Part shown: positions 18,770-29,910 of the stretch, in pieces
Numbering within the stretch: position 1 is the first letter of the stretch
Layout of the letters: each line of letters starts with the position of its first letter
From: Kosakonia sacchari SP1
Lineage (GTDB): Bacteria; Pseudomonadota; Gammaproteobacteria; Enterobacterales; Enterobacteriaceae
Assembly: GCF_000300455.3 (NCBI RefSeq)
Contig: NZ_CP007215.2
Span: forward strand, 3,286,001 to 3,350,000
Length of the DNA: 64,000 nucleotides
Direction of reading: 5' to 3'
Translations under genes and position numbers: made by a program
The notes under the pieces: model-generated
Seen by the model: the letters and a program-made list of their open reading frames with translations, nothing else
Database searches by the model: none
What the model was told of the DNA's origin: nothing

Positions 18770-19282
18770 TTAGAAGCGGTAACCAACGCCAGCAATCCAG
18801 GTGCCAACGTCTACGCTACGGATACGGCTCTGCTCGTAGGAGAAGTCCAGAGCAACGTTTTCCATCGGGTTGAACTGCAGACCGGCACCGTAAGAGAAAC
18901 CGTAGTCGCTGGTGTCAGACACTTTAGCGGTGTCTACAGTCTGCTGGAATTTACCGTAACCTACACCCACAACACCGTAGATGCTCGCCCAGTCGTTGAT
19001 GCGGTAAGCCGGACCTGCGGTGATGCCGTAGTACTGCGCTTTGTTATAAACGCTGCTTTCGGTGCGATCTTTTTCAGTGTAAGTAAAGGAACCGATAACA
19101 CCCAGCGGGTTGTTGTCCTGCTCGTAGCGATATTTCAGGTTGAAACCGTTAGTTTTGTTAGCAATACCCTGAGCGTCGCTCTGAGCATAGCCGCCAGTTA
19201 CGGTTGAAGTTGCTGCTACTGCGGAACCTGCAGAAACCGCCAGAAGTGCGGCCAGTGCTGAAAGACATGCAATTTTTTTCAT
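18770..19282 (-). CDS. ompX: Outer-membrane protein OmpX
   Basis: A 170-residue small beta-barrel of the OmpX/Ail/PagC family. A signal peptide (about 1-23, ending AVA) precedes eight predicted beta strands, with the terminal VDVGTWIAGVGYRF ending in Phe, the usual BAM recognition end. The mature part is very close to E. coli OmpX, differing mostly in the loops. ATG at 19282 gives MKKIACLSALAALLAVS with GAGGTGG upstream. A longer in-frame start would add MRWI and is less likely. The long upstream gap (19283-19645) suits a complex promoter. Confidence 0.96.
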   Translation of the reverse strand: MKKIACLSALAALLAVSAGSAVAATSTVTGGYAQSDAQGIANKTNGFNLKYRYEQDNNPLGVIGSFTYTEKDRTESSVYNKAQYYGITAGPAYRINDWASIYGVVGVGYGKFQQTVDTAKVSDTSDYGFSYGAGLQFNPMENVALDFSYEQSRIRSVDVGTWIAGVGYRF

Positions 19283-19645
19283 AATCCACCTCAAATGTGC
19301 TTCAAGTAAATCCTACGTCCTACGCATTTAAATATATCAAAATTAGTTAAGAAACTCTTTGCGGGAATTGGGGTCTAAAGCGCCATTTGATGTAACAGAA
19401 AGTTTCCGCTACTGACCAACCCTTTCAAAAAAAAGCAGTTTTCCCACACAACACACCATTATGCTGCGCATTTAATGGCACATTCATCCAGATAATTCTT
19501 AATTGGATAGGTTAATTAACCATCAGAGTGGCGCTATTCTACGGATTTTTCAGTTACTTTTTTTCAACAAACGCTCAACCAGCCGGGGGTAATTCAAGTA
19601 GACTGCCTCTTTTACTTTATTTGACAGAAATTGACGGGAGAAAGG
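19283..19645. promoter_or_regulatory. ompX/rhtA divergent intergenic region
   Basis: This 363-bp AT-rich gap has no convincing gene. A perfect 12-bp palindrome GGTTAATTAACC lies at 19510-19521, about 125 bp before rhtA and 230 bp from ompX. Its function is unknown. Confidence 0.4.
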
Positions 19646-20533
19646 ATGCCTGCGCAGTCTCGTAAATTGCCGGTGTGGTTGCCGGTATTAATATTGCTTG
19701 TCGCGATGATGTCCATTCAGGGAGGCGCGTCGCTGGCGAAATCACTGTTTCCGATTGTTGGCGCACCCGGCGTCACCGCGCTGCGTCTCGCACTTGGCAC
19801 CCTTATTTTGGTCGTAGTGTTCAAGCCCTGGCGTTTACGTTTTACCCGTGAACAACGCCTGCCGCTGCTGTTTTACGGCCTGTCGCTCGGCGCCATGAAC
19901 TATATGTTCTATTTATCGATCCAGACGATACCGCTCGGCGTTGCGGTGGCGCTGGAATTTACCGGCCCGCTGGCGGTGGCGCTTTTCGCCTCACGCCGCC
20001 CGGTGGATTTCATCTGGGTGATCCTGGCGGTACTTGGCCTCTGGTATCTGCTGCCGCTAGGCGAAAATGTCTCACATGTCGATCTCACTGGCGCGGCGTT
20101 TGCCCTTGGTGCCGGCGCGTGCTGGGCAATCTATATCCTTTCCGGGCAGCGCGCCGGGGAAGAGCATGGCCCGGCAACAGTAGCGCTGGGTTCATTAATT
20201 GCGGCGGTAGTTTTTGTGCCGCTTGGCGCGTTCCAGGCGGGCGAAGTGCTGTGGCACTGGTCTGTTCTGCCGCTGGGGATCGCCGTGGCGATTTTATCCA
20301 CCGCCCTGCCTTACTCGCTGGAGATGATCGCCCTGACGCGCTTACCGACTCGTACATTCGGCACATTGATGAGTATGGAACCGGCGATGGCGGCAATTTC
20401 CGGCATGATCTTCCTCGGTGAAACGCTCACCTTCCAGCAAGCGCTAGCGTTGGCGGCGATTATTATCGCGTCGATGGGCTCGACACTCACGCTGCGTCGG
20501 GAAGCGACAGTCAAAGAAATTGATATCGGCTAA
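19646..20533 (+). CDS. rhtA: Threonine/homoserine exporter RhtA
   Basis: A 295-residue inner-membrane exporter of the DMT/EamA family with ten hydrophobic helices in two EamA repeats (about 10-140 and 150-285). It matches E. coli RhtA, which exports threonine, homoserine and some amino-acid analogues. ATG at 19646 with GGGAGAAAGG just upstream is preferred over an upstream in-frame start. It keeps the E. coli position between ompX and dps. Confidence 0.95.
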   Translation: MPAQSRKLPVWLPVLILLVAMMSIQGGASLAKSLFPIVGAPGVTALRLALGTLILVVVFKPWRLRFTREQRLPLLFYGLSLGAMNYMFYLSIQTIPLGVAVALEFTGPLAVALFASRRPVDFIWVILAVLGLWYLLPLGENVSHVDLTGAAFALGAGACWAIYILSGQRAGEEHGPATVALGSLIAAVVFVPLGAFQAGEVLWHWSVLPLGIAVAILSTALPYSLEMIALTRLPTRTFGTLMSMEPAMAAISGMIFLGETLTFQQALALAAIIIASMGSTLTLRREATVKEIDIG

Positions 20534-20541
20534 ATAACTAT

Positions 20542-20573
20542 TATTTGGCATGAGATGCTTCTTATGCCAAATA
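20542..20573 (+). terminator. Hairpin after rhtA
   Basis: A perfect 10-bp inverted repeat TATTTGGCAT / ATGCCAAATA (20542-20551 with 20564-20573) lies nine bases after the rhtA stop. No strong T-run follows, so it may stabilise the transcript rather than terminate it. Confidence 0.5.
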
Positions 20574-20774
20574 TTCCCCCCACATAGCAGACATTATTTC
20601 TTACTTTTCCCAGCATCCTGCATTAAATAGAATCATTCGCATTTTAGAAATAATAAGTCATTAGAATTATCTTACATTTCATTTGATTAGTTGCGTCATC
20701 CTGAAATTCTTTCCTATATTTTATATTCGCTATCGAACTGATAGGCACAGCCAAGACTGGCAGCAAAAATCTGG

Positions 20775-20785
20775 TGCTATACTTA
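20775..20785 (+). promoter_or_regulatory. dps sigma-S-type promoter -10 element
   Basis: TGCTATACTTA matches the stationary-phase sigma factor -10 consensus (KCTATACTT) and sits about 45 bp before dps. E. coli dps is known to be transcribed by sigma-S, and by sigma-70 with OxyR and IHF. The rest of the 298-bp gap is AT-rich without a visible gene. Confidence 0.7.
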
Positions 20786-20795
20786 GTTTCGGTAA

Positions 20796-21335
<540 letters not shown>

Positions 21336-21356
21336 TCCATAAGTTTTGCCTATACG

Positions 21357-21381
21357 CCCTGCGCATCCCGCGCAGGGTTTT
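21357..21381 (+). terminator. Terminator of dps
   Basis: The stem CCCTGCGC / GCGCAGGG (21357-21364 with 21370-21377) is followed by TTTT. Confidence 0.9.
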
Positions 21382-21457
21382 GCACTATTACAGTGCGCAT
21401 TTTCTCCCCTCCCACGCACAAAGTTACCACTTCGTAATTATCTCATCACAAAATTGT

Positions 21458-22442
<985 letters not shown>

Positions 22443-22467
22443 TTATTAAAAAATAAAGCGTTACACC

Positions 22468-22497
22468 TCGGAGGCAGCTTTCGCCTCCGATGCTTTT
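22468..22497 (+). terminator. Intra-operon hairpin between glnH and glnP
   Basis: The stem TCGGAGGC / GCCTCCGA (22468-22475 with 22483-22490) is followed by TGCTTTTTG. It probably acts as a partial terminator or 3'-end stabiliser for glnH mRNA. Confidence 0.75.
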
Positions 22498-22527
22498 TGT
22501 TAAAACCACGGTATACAGGAACACATC

Positions 22528-23187
22528 ATGCAGTTTGACTGGAGCGCCATCTGGCCCGCCATTCCGCTTTTGCTTGACGGGGCCAAAATGACCTTATGGA
22601 TCTCGATCCTGGGTCTGGCTGGCGGCATCGTTATCGGCCTGCTGGCCGGTTTAGCCCGTACCTATGGCGGCTGGATTTCTAACCACATCGCACTGGTTTT
22701 CATCGAAGTTATTCGCGGTACGCCAATCGTCGTTCAGGTGATGTATATTTACTTCGCCTTGCCGATGGCCTTCCCCGATATCCGTATCGACACCTTCAGC
22801 GCCGCAGTGATCACCATCATGATCAACTCCGGGGCGTATATCGCCGAAATCACACGCGGCTCCGTGCTGTCCATCCATAAAGGTTTCAGCGAAGCGGGCC
22901 AGGCGCTGGGGCTTTCCCGCGTTGAAACTATCCGCCATGTGATCATGCCGCTGGCGCTGCGTCGCATGCTGCCGCCGCTGGGTAACCAGTTGATCATCAG
23001 CATCAAAGATACGTCGCTGTTTATTGTTATCGGCGCAGCCGAATTAACCCGTCAGGGCCAGGAAATCATTGCCGGTAACTTCCGTGCGCTGGAAATCTGG
23101 ACCGCCGTCGGGGTGATTTATCTGATCATTACCCAGGCGCTGAACATCGTGCTCCGCCGTCTTGAAAAAAGGATGAAAATCCTGTGA
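22528..23187 (+). CDS. glnP: Glutamine ABC permease GlnP
   Basis: A 219-residue inner-membrane permease of the polar amino acid (HisMQ) family with five predicted helices. The conserved EAA loop that contacts the ATPase reads [20 protein letters not shown] (about 130-150). It forms the channel of the glutamine transporter with GlnH and GlnQ. The 3' end overlaps glnQ by 4 bp. It matches E. coli GlnP over its full length. Confidence 0.97.
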   Translation: MQFDWSAIWPAIPLLLDGAKMTLWISILGLAGGIVIGLLAGLARTYGGWISNHIALVFIEVIRGTPIVVQVMYIYFALPMAFPDIRIDTFSAAVITIMINSGAYIAEITRGSVLSIHKGFSEAGQALGLSRVETIRHVIMPLALRRMLPPLGNQLIISIKDTSLFIVIGAAELTRQGQEIIAGNFRALEIWTAVGVIYLIITQALNIVLRRLEKRMKIL

Positions 23188-23906
23188 TTGAATTTAAAAA
23201 CGTTTCCAAGCACTTCGGTCAAACCCAGGTGCTACACAATATCGACTTGAACATTACTCAGGGTGAAGTGGTGGTGATTATCGGGCCGTCCGGCTCCGGG
23301 AAATCGACGCTGCTGCGCTGTATTAACAAGCTGGAAGAGATCACCAGCGGCGATCTGATTGTCGACGGTCTGAAAGTTAACGATCCGAAAGTGGACGAAC
23401 GCCTGATCCGCCAGGAAGCGGGTATGGTGTTCCAGCAGTTTTACCTGTTCCCGCACCTGACCGCGCTGGAAAACGTCATGTTTGGTCCGATTCGTGTACG
23501 CGGCGCAAAGAAAGAAGACGCAGAAAAATTGGCGAAAGATCTGCTGGCGAAAGTCGGGCTCGCCGAGCGAGGCCACCACTATCCGTCTGAGCTTTCCGGC
23601 GGTCAGCAGCAGCGTGTGGCGATTGCCCGCGCGCTGGCAGTCAAACCGAAAATGATGCTGTTTGATGAGCCAACCTCTGCACTCGACCCGGAGCTGCGCC
23701 ATGAAGTGTTGAAAGTGATGCAGGACCTGGCCGAAGAAGGCATGACCATGGTGATCGTGACCCACGAAATCGGCTTCGCCGAGAAAGTGGCCTCACGTCT
23801 GATTTTCATCGATAAAGGCCGCATTGCCGAAGATGGCAACCCTCAGCAGCTGATCGAAAATCCGCCGAGCCAGCGCCTGCAGGAGTTCCTGCAACACGTC
23901 TCCTGA
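23184..23906 (+). CDS. glnQ: Glutamine ABC transporter ATPase GlnQ
   Basis: A 240-residue ATPase that powers glutamine import. Walker A is GPSGSGKST (about 33-41), the signature LSGGQQQR (about 134-141), Walker [13 protein letters not shown] and the H-loop VTHE. The start is GTG, overlapping the glnP stop, as in E. coli. It is the last gene of the operon, followed by a GC hairpin. Confidence 0.97.
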   Translation: MIEFKNVSKHFGQTQVLHNIDLNITQGEVVVIIGPSGSGKSTLLRCINKLEEITSGDLIVDGLKVNDPKVDERLIRQEAGMVFQQFYLFPHLTALENVMFGPIRVRGAKKEDAEKLAKDLLAKVGLAERGHHYPSELSGGQQQRVAIARALAVKPKMMLFDEPTSALDPELRHEVLKVMQDLAEEGMTMVIVTHEIGFAEKVASRLIFIDKGRIAEDGNPQQLIENPPSQRLQEFLQHVS

Positions 23907-23914
23907 TTTACCCC

Positions 23915-23934
23915 GCCCCTCCTTGCGGAGGGGC
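23915..23934 (+). terminator. Hairpin at the end of glnHPQ
   Basis: A perfect 8-bp stem GCCCCTCC / GGAGGGGC with a TTGC loop lies just after the glnQ stop. No T-run follows. Confidence 0.55.
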
Positions 23935-23979
23935 ACTCCCCCAGATTCTTCTCAATTCATCGCGGCCGCGGTACGGCAT

Positions 23980-23988
23980 CTATACTTA
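23980..23988 (+). promoter_or_regulatory. Likely ybiO promoter -10
   Basis: CTATACTTA, a sigma-S/sigma-70-type -10 element, lies 34 bp before the chosen ybiO start and inside the longer open frame. This supports the shorter start. Confidence 0.5.
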
Positions 23989-24021
23989 TCATTTTGCTGG
24001 ACTTTCTCACCGGAGGAGCAC

Positions 24022-26259
24022 ATGCCGTGGATCCTGCTATTGATTGGGTTGTGGTGCGCACCGTTACAGGCTGCGACGATACCCGGCATTACCTCTGCGG
24101 CAACCACGCCTGCGCCTGCGACACAAACGAGTGAGCCTAATGTCGAGCAGAAAAAGGCCGCTTATGCCGCGCTTGCGGACGTGCTGGAAAACGATGAGTC
24201 GCGCAAGGAACTGATTGATCAGCTACGTAAAGTTGCCACAGAGCCAGCGCAGGAGCCTGTGCCGGAACTCACCCCGCCGGAGGTGAAAGAACAAAAAACG
24301 GTACTGGAAAACGTGACCGAGGTGAGTGAACATTATGGCAACGCACTGGCATCGCGTTTTGCTCAGCTGTATCGCAATATCACCGGTTCGCCTCACAAAG
24401 CTTTTAACCCGCAGACCTTCAGCAACGCCGCCAGCCATTTTCTGCTATTAGCCGCGCTGGTTTTTGCTTTCTGGTTTCTTGTTCGCTTAGCGGTATTGCC
24501 GCTGTATCGCAAAATGGGCGCCTGGGGACGGCGTAAAAACCGCGAACGCAGTAACTGGTTGCAACTGCCTTCAATGATTATCGGCGCGTTTATTATTGAC
24601 CTGATGCTGCTGGCGTTGACGATATTTGTCGGTCAGTTGCTTAGCGCCAACCTTAACGCTGGCAACAGCACCATTGCCTTCCAACAAAGCCTGTTTCTGA
24701 ATGCCTTTGCGCTGATTGAGTTTTTTAAAGCAATTTTGCGGCTGGTTTTCTGCCCGCGTATTGCAGATCTGCGTCCATTTCGTATTACCGACGAAACCGC
24801 CCGCTACTGGCATCTGCGCCTGAGTGCGCTGAGCAGCCTGATTGGTTACGGTTTGCTGGTTGCCGTACCGATTATTTCCAACCAGGTCAACGTGCAGTTT
24901 GGCGCACTAGCGAATGTGGTGATCATGCTCTGCATTACCGTATGGGCGCTGTACCTTATTTTTCATAATAAGCGACAAATTCAGCACAACTTGATTGTCC
25001 TGGCGGATCACTCGCTGGCCTTTTTTAGCTTGTTTATACGCGCCTTTGCGTTGATCTGGCACTGGCTCGCCAGCGCTTACTTTATTGTGTTGTTCTTCTT
25101 TTCACTGTTCGATCCCGGCAACAGCCTGAAATTCATGATGGGCGCCACGGTCAATAGTCTGGCGATCCTGAGCATTGCCGCATTTCTTTCTGGCGTGTTA
25201 TCGCGATGGTTGAATAAGACCATTACCCTGTCACCACCGGTACAACGCAACTATCCCGAACTGCAAAAACGGCTCAATGGTTGGCTCTCCGCGTCGTTAA
25301 AAGCCGCTCGTATTCTGGTGGTCTGCGCAACCATCATGCTGCTGCTGAACGCCTGGGGGCTGTTTGATGTCTGGCACTGGCTGAATTACGGCGCTGGGGA
25401 GAAAACCGTCGATATCCTGATCCGGATTGCCTTGATCCTCTTCTTCTCCGCCGTTGGCTGGACGCTGCTCGCCAGTATTATTGAAAACCGGCTGGCGTCG
25501 GATATTCACGGCCGCCCGCTGCCAAGCGCGCGCACCCGCACATTGCTGACGCTGTTTCGCAATGCGCTGGCAGTCGTGATAAGTACCATCACGGTGATGA
25601 TTGTGCTGTCGGAAATTGGCGTCAACATTGCGCCATTGCTGGCCGGGGCCGGGGCGCTCGGGCTGGCTATCTCCTTTGGTTCGCAGACGCTGGTGAAAGA
25701 TATTATCACCGGCATTTTTATCCAGTTTGAAAACGGTATGAATACCGGGGATTTGGTCACTATCGGCCCGCTAACCGGAACGGTAGAACGAATGTCGATT
25801 CGCTCCGTTGGCGTACGTCAGGATACCGGCGCGTACCACATCATTCCGTGGTCCTCGATAACCACTTTCGCCAACTTTGTGCGCGGCATTGGCTCCGTGG
25901 TAGCGAATTATGACGTGAATCGCCAGGAGGACACCGATAAAGCGAATCAGGCGTTAAAAGATGCCGTGGCGGAACTGATGGAGCAGGAGGAGATCCGCGG
26001 CTTGATTATTGGCGAACCATCGTTTGCCGGGCTGGTTGGGCTTACCAACACGGCCTTCACGCTTCGCGTCACCTGCACTACCCTGCCGCTGAAACAGTGG
26101 ACGGTGCGTTTTGCCCTCGACACGATGGTGAAAAAGCATTTCGACCGCGCGGGCGTGCGCCCGCCGGTGCAGACATACCAGATGTTACCGGCAGCGGAAA
26201 GTGCAGCACAGCCAGCGTCACCCGCCAGCCCGCCACCGCCGACAGAACCTACCCTTTAA
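24022..26259 (+). CDS. ybiO: Mechanosensitive channel YbiO (MscS family)
   Basis: A 745-residue inner-membrane channel of the large MscS group that opens on osmotic down-shock. A signal peptide (about 1-18, ending LQA) and a periplasmic region with acidic coiled-coil character precede about ten membrane segments. The MscS core follows, with the pore helix [29 protein letters not shown] (about 545-575). The C-terminus is Pro/Ala-rich. ATG at 24022 has a near-perfect GGAGGAG site and starts the signal peptide; the open frame runs further upstream but through the promoter. Its last 11 bases overlap the end of the convergent rlmF. Confidence 0.93.
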   Translation: MPWILLLIGLWCAPLQAATIPGITSAATTPAPATQTSEPNVEQKKAAYAALADVLENDESRKELIDQLRKVATEPAQEPVPELTPPEVKEQKTVLENVTEVSEHYGNALASRFAQLYRNITGSPHKAFNPQTFSNAASHFLLLAALVFAFWFLVRLAVLPLYRKMGAWGRRKNRERSNWLQLPSMIIGAFIIDLMLLALTIFVGQLLSANLNAGNSTIAFQQSLFLNAFALIEFFKAILRLVFCPRIADLRPFRITDETARYWHLRLSALSSLIGYGLLVAVPIISNQVNVQFGALANVVIMLCITVWALYLIFHNKRQIQHNLIVLADHSLAFFSLFIRAFALIWHWLASAYFIVLFFFSLFDPGNSLKFMMGATVNSLAILSIAAFLSGVLSRWLNKTITLSPPVQRNYPELQKRLNGWLSASLKAARILVVCATIMLLLNAWGLFDVWHWLNYGAGEKTVDILIRIALILFFSAVGWTLLASIIENRLASDIHGRPLPSARTRTLLTLFRNALAVVISTITVMIVLSEIGVNIAPLLAGAGALGLAISFGSQTLVKDIITGIFIQFENGMNTGDLVTIGPLTGTVERMSIRSVGVRQDTGAYHIIPWSSITTFANFVRGIGSVVANYDVNRQEDTDKANQALKDAVAELMEQEEIRGLIIGEPSFAGLVGLTNTAFTLRVTCTTLPLKQWTVRFALDTMVKKHFDRAGVRPPVQTYQMLPAAESAAQPASPASPPPPTEPTL

Positions 26260-27184
26260 AACGCGTCTGCGCCCAGCGTTTACGCTGGGCCTCATCGAGA
26301 AACGTCCAGGCGATAAAACGGCTCTGCTTCTGGCCCTGCGCCATCTCTTTTTTCATTACTTTCACGGCGCCGACCTGGGTCAACGCGCGATACAGGTCGG
26401 GCAAGTTATCGCCACGAGACACCAGCGAGGTAAACCACAACACCTGGCGCGCAAACTGTTGGCTTTCAGCAATCATCTTGCTGATAAAAGTCACTTCGCC
26501 GCCTTCACACCACAACTCCTGTTGCTGACCGCCAAAGTTAGCGGCGTCGCTGGCTGATTGCCCGAGGTTGCGACGCTTACGCTCACTTCCGGCCTGCGCA
26601 CTTTGCGCGGAGTCGTGAAACGGCGGGTTGCAGAGCACCGCATCGTACTGCTCATTTTTATGAATAATGCCGGTGAGAACAGACGCCGGATCTTTCTGTC
26701 GACGCAACCGCACCGCGCGGCTCAACCCAGGGTTGGCGTTGATGATCGCCTGTGCGCTGGCAAAGGCCTGATCGTTAACTTCGCTACCGGTAAAACGCCA
26801 GCCGTATTCATGCGCACCAATCAGCGGATAGATACAGTTTGCACCAGTGCCAATATCCAGCACGCTGGCCTGCGTCGGCACCTTGCCGTCGTTGCTTTCC
26901 GCCAGCACATCCGCCAGATGGTGTACGTAATCTGCACGCCCTGGTACTGGTGGGCAGAGAAAACCGTCCGGGATATCCCACTCGCGCACGCCATAAAATT
27001 GCGCCAGCAACGCTTTATTCAGGGCTTTAACTGCCTGCGGCTCGGCAAAATTGATGGTCGTCTCACCATTCGGATTCGTGGTAAGAAACGCGCGCAGTGA
27101 CGGGTTCACGGCGCACAGCGCGTCGAGATCATAGCGGCTGTGATGGCGGTTACGCGGGTGCAGACCCGGCTTCTGGGCATTCAT
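26249..27184 (-). CDS. rlmF: 23S rRNA m6A1618 methyltransferase RlmF
   Basis: A 311-residue SAM-dependent methyltransferase that methylates N6 of A1618 in 23S rRNA. The SAM-binding motif is [18 protein letters not shown] (about 107-124), and the catalytic motif is CNPPFHDS (about 185). The N-terminus ([19 protein letters not shown]) is close to E. coli YbiN. It is convergent with ybiO, with an 11-bp overlap of the coding ends and no visible terminator between them. Confidence 0.95.
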   Translation of the reverse strand: MNAQKPGLHPRNRHHSRYDLDALCAVNPSLRAFLTTNPNGETTINFAEPQAVKALNKALLAQFYGVREWDIPDGFLCPPVPGRADYVHHLADVLAESNDGKVPTQASVLDIGTGANCIYPLIGAHEYGWRFTGSEVNDQAFASAQAIINANPGLSRAVRLRRQKDPASVLTGIIHKNEQYDAVLCNPPFHDSAQSAQAGSERKRRNLGQSASDAANFGGQQQELWCEGGEVTFISKMIAESQQFARQVLWFTSLVSRGDNLPDLYRALTQVGAVKVMKKEMAQGQKQSRFIAWTFLDEAQRKRWAQTRFKG

Positions 27185-27281
27185 GGCATTCTCCTGTTAG
27201 CAGCGGCGTAAGATACCCGTTGACGATGGTCGGGTAAATAAGTGAGGCTGAAGAATCTGTTTTTAACGACCGGAAAGCGCT

Positions 27282-27896
27282 ATGTATTTTTATGAACCTG
27301 CAAAAGGCCATGGTCTACCCCATGATCCACTAAATGCCATTATTGGCCCGCGCCCCATCGGCTGGATCGCCTCGCTGGATGGGCAGGGTCGACGGAATCT
27401 CGCCCCTTACAGCTTTTTTAACTGCTTCAATTATCGCCCGCCCATTATCGGCTTCGCCAGCAGCGGCTGGAAAGACAGCGTGCGCAATATTAGCGAAACC
27501 AAAGAGTTTGTCTGGAACCTGACAACGCGTGCGCTGGCGGTGCCAATGAACGAAACATCCGCCTCTTTGCCGCACGGCGAAGATGAGTTTGCTCGCGCAG
27601 GCCTGACGCCCGTCGCCAGCCGAATCATCAAGACGCCCCGCGTCGCGGAAAGCCCGGTCAACTTCGAATGCCGCCTCTCGCAGTGTATTCAACTGACCGC
27701 CGCAGACGGTACACCGGTCGATAGCTGGCTGGTGCTCGGTGAAGTGGTTGCCGTGCATATCGATGAAACGCTACTGGAAAACGGTATCTACCAGACAGCA
27801 AAGGCGCAGCCGGTGTTACGCGCAGGCGGCCCTTCAGCCTATTACGGCATTAGCGAAGCACAGCGTTTCGATTTGACGCGCCCGGATAACCGCTAG
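27282..27896 (+). CDS. Flavin reductase-like (FMN-binding split barrel) protein
   Basis: A 204-residue protein of the flavin reductase-like domain family. The hallmark N-terminal pattern is GPRPIGWIASLDGQGRRNLAPYSFFN (about 23-48), which in relatives binds FMN. The middle contains RNISETKEFVWNL. The domain fills the protein, so it is probably a dimeric flavoprotein. The exact reaction is unknown; relatives are NAD(P)H:FMN oxidoreductases or uncharacterised flavoproteins. It has no partner monooxygenase beside it and is not part of the K-12 order I know. Confidence 0.85.
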   Translation: MYFYEPAKGHGLPHDPLNAIIGPRPIGWIASLDGQGRRNLAPYSFFNCFNYRPPIIGFASSGWKDSVRNISETKEFVWNLTTRALAVPMNETSASLPHGEDEFARAGLTPVASRIIKTPRVAESPVNFECRLSQCIQLTAADGTPVDSWLVLGEVVAVHIDETLLENGIYQTAKAQPVLRAGGPSAYYGISEAQRFDLTRPDNR

Positions 27897-27995
27897 CCCT
27901 CTTCGCCGGGCAATAATTTTACCGTTTGCCCGGCCCGACATCAGCGCCGCCGGGCAGTTTACTATAATGATGGTTTTAGTCCGGGAGATCAGATT

Positions 27996-28262
27996 ATGGC
28001 TTCAGGTTGGGCAAATGATGGCGCAGTGCAGCAGCAAATCGACAGCACCATTGACGATGCCGTTGCGCGTGCACGCAGCAGCTTACCGTCCGGCGAAAGT
28101 TTGAAGGCTTGCGAAGAGTGCGGAGAACCGATCCCGGAAGCTCGGCGTAAAGCGATTCCCGGCGTACGCTTATGCATTATCTGCCAGCAGGAGAAAGATT
28201 TACATAACTCTACATTTACAGGATATAATCGCAGAGGATCGAAAGACAGCCAGCTACGTTGA
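27996..28262 (+). CDS. ybiI: DksA/TraR-type zinc-finger protein YbiI
   Basis: An 88-residue protein ending in a C4 zinc finger (CEECGEPIPEARRKAIPGVRLCIICQ, about 38-63), the DksA/TraR type. It lacks the long DksA coiled coil, so it is a small family member of unknown function. It matches E. coli YbiI, including the tail GYNRRGSKDSQLR. A moderate ribosome site (GGGAGATCAG) precedes the ATG. Confidence 0.93.
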   Translation: MASGWANDGAVQQQIDSTIDDAVARARSSLPSGESLKACEECGEPIPEARRKAIPGVRLCIICQQEKDLHNSTFTGYNRRGSKDSQLR

Positions 28263-28547
28263 CCTTTCCTGACGTATTCAACCAGCGCAAGCGGTTGCCT
28301 TTACATCCACAAAACCCCGCCCTGAACGTAGCAAAATGTGCCGCGAAAATGGGTGCCAGCCCGAGCGGCGGCAAATGGCATTAGTTTCGTCCTTAAAAAT
28401 ATTTAAATTCAATAAATTAGCCTTTATTCAATTTTTTAGAACAAGGCCGTCAATTCTCTTAGATTTTATCTCTCGCCAAAAACCGTGATACTCATCACAT
28501 CGACGGAACATTGTCACCTATACAGAATAACCTGCGAGAAATTAACC

Positions 28548-28808
28548 ATGAAAACCATCAAATATGCTGTTGCAGCTATCGCGCTGTCTACTCTCTCTTT
28601 CGGTACTTTCGCGGCACAATCAGTCACCGCTGCCGAGGCAGAGAATCTGAATAAAGTTGGTGTTGTTTCCGCTGAAGGCGCGACCACGCTGGACGGACTG
28701 GAAGCCAAACTGGCAGAGAAAGCACAAGCCGCTGGCGCAACGGGCTACAGCATCACGTCCGCGACAGGCAATAACAAACTGAGCGGCACCGCGGTTATCT
28801 ACAAATAA
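28548..28808 (+). CDS. ybiJ: YhcN/BhsA-family periplasmic protein YbiJ
   Basis: An 86-residue secreted protein (DUF1471, the BhsA/McbA/YhcN family of stress-response proteins). A signal peptide (about 1-22, ending TFA) is followed by a compact domain with VGVVSAEGATTLDGLEAKLAEKA and a C-terminal SGTAVIYK. It matches E. coli YbiJ in length and sequence. ATG at 28548 is the natural signal-peptide start; an upstream in-frame start is unlikely. The 285-bp gap upstream is AT-rich and shows no other gene. Confidence 0.93.
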   Translation: MKTIKYAVAAIALSTLSFGTFAAQSVTAAEAENLNKVGVVSAEGATTLDGLEAKLAEKAQAAGATGYSITSATGNNKLSGTAVIYK

Positions 28809-28890
28809 CCGAAACCCGTGTTTTACCCCCGGCAAATTAACCCTCTGCCTGGGTGCTCCACCCTCATTAACCCTGTTGTTACCCTGTTTT

Positions 28891-28922
28891 GCCCGTCCAG
28901 AAATGTGACGGGCTTTTTTTCG
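28891..28922. terminator. Terminator between ybiJ and ybiB
   Basis: The stem GCCCGTC / GACGGGC (28891-28897 with 28907-28913) is followed by a run of T on the plus strand, ending ybiJ. It sits directly against the ybiB stop. Confidence 0.85.
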
Positions 28923-29885
28923 TCAGAAACTTTGCGCCACCCGCGCCAGACCCTCTTCCAGTGTCGCCACTTCACCCGTCGCCACCAGACAGCAGGCGAT
29001 CTGAATTTTGAGCGACTCCGGCACCGCTTCACTTCCCGCAAGGCAGCGCTCTGTCCAGCGCGCAGTACTTTCCGCATCTTTCGCGGCCCCCTCACTTACC
29101 GGGGTTGCCGCATCGTCACGCGCATAGAGCACGCGCTCACCCTGCGCATCAATCAGGTTGATTTGCGGGCACCGTTGCGGGTTGGCATAAACTTCCCCTT
29201 CCGTGCCATGCATCAGCAAGCCGCGTCCGCCAATATCGGCAAAGAATTTCCCCACCCGCGTGATGTACTCCGGGTGCGAAACGCTGGACAAACGCAGCGC
29301 GGCGCCTTTTTCAAACGGCGTTGCCAGCTTCGCCAGCGTATGCGCGCTGTTACGCACCCCCATCCGCCAGCGCATCGCCAGCTGTTTTTCCAGCGGTGGG
29401 CAGAGTGCGCTCACAGGAATATAGACCGGGTGATGTCCCTCCAGCTTCGCCTGCGCCTGGCCGGCGTGCAGCGTGGCGTCAATCCCCAGCAATTTGAAAA
29501 TGCTCTCCGTCACCACGCGCGTCGGATCTTCAGTAACGCCATGGACCACGACCGGAAAACCGAGTTTGTTGAGCAAAATGGCCAGCAGTGGCGTCAGGTT
29601 CGCCTGCTTGCGCGCGCCGTTATAGCTGGGGATCACAATCGGCATCGGCTTCGCGACCGGCGGCGTCAGTTTCAGAGTGTGCTGCTGCATCGCTTCGTAA
29701 AAGCCGAGCATTTCCGCTTCCCCTTCACCTTTAATACGCAGGGCAATCAAAATGCCGCCCATCTCCAGATCCGGCACTTCCCCCTTCAGCATCTGCGAGT
29801 ACAGACCACGAGCGGTATCGAAATCCAGATCGCGGGCGTGGTTTTTCCCACGACCAATTTCTTTAATAATTTTGCGGTAATCCAT
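28923..29885 (-). CDS. ybiB: TrpD2-family nucleic-acid-binding protein YbiB
   Basis: A 320-residue homologue of anthranilate phosphoribosyltransferase (TrpD2 group). E. coli YbiB was reported to bind nucleic acids rather than act in tryptophan synthesis. Visible family pieces are the GEVPDLEMGGILIALRIKGEG N-terminal helices and PSYNGARKQANLTPLLA. The start at 29885 (MDYRKIIKEIG) matches E. coli; an earlier ATG would add seven residues. It is 25 bp after dinG and probably co-transcribed from the LexA-controlled dinG promoter. Confidence 0.92.
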   Translation of the reverse strand: MDYRKIIKEIGRGKNHARDLDFDTARGLYSQMLKGEVPDLEMGGILIALRIKGEGEAEMLGFYEAMQQHTLKLTPPVAKPMPIVIPSYNGARKQANLTPLLAILLNKLGFPVVVHGVTEDPTRVVTESIFKLLGIDATLHAGQAQAKLEGHHPVYIPVSALCPPLEKQLAMRWRMGVRNSAHTLAKLATPFEKGAALRLSSVSHPEYITRVGKFFADIGGRGLLMHGTEGEVYANPQRCPQINLIDAQGERVLYARDDAATPVSEGAAKDAESTARWTERCLAGSEAVPESLKIQIACCLVATGEVATLEEGLARVAQSF

Positions 29886-29910
29886 AGCGACTCCTTGCGG
29901 GCTCACATCG

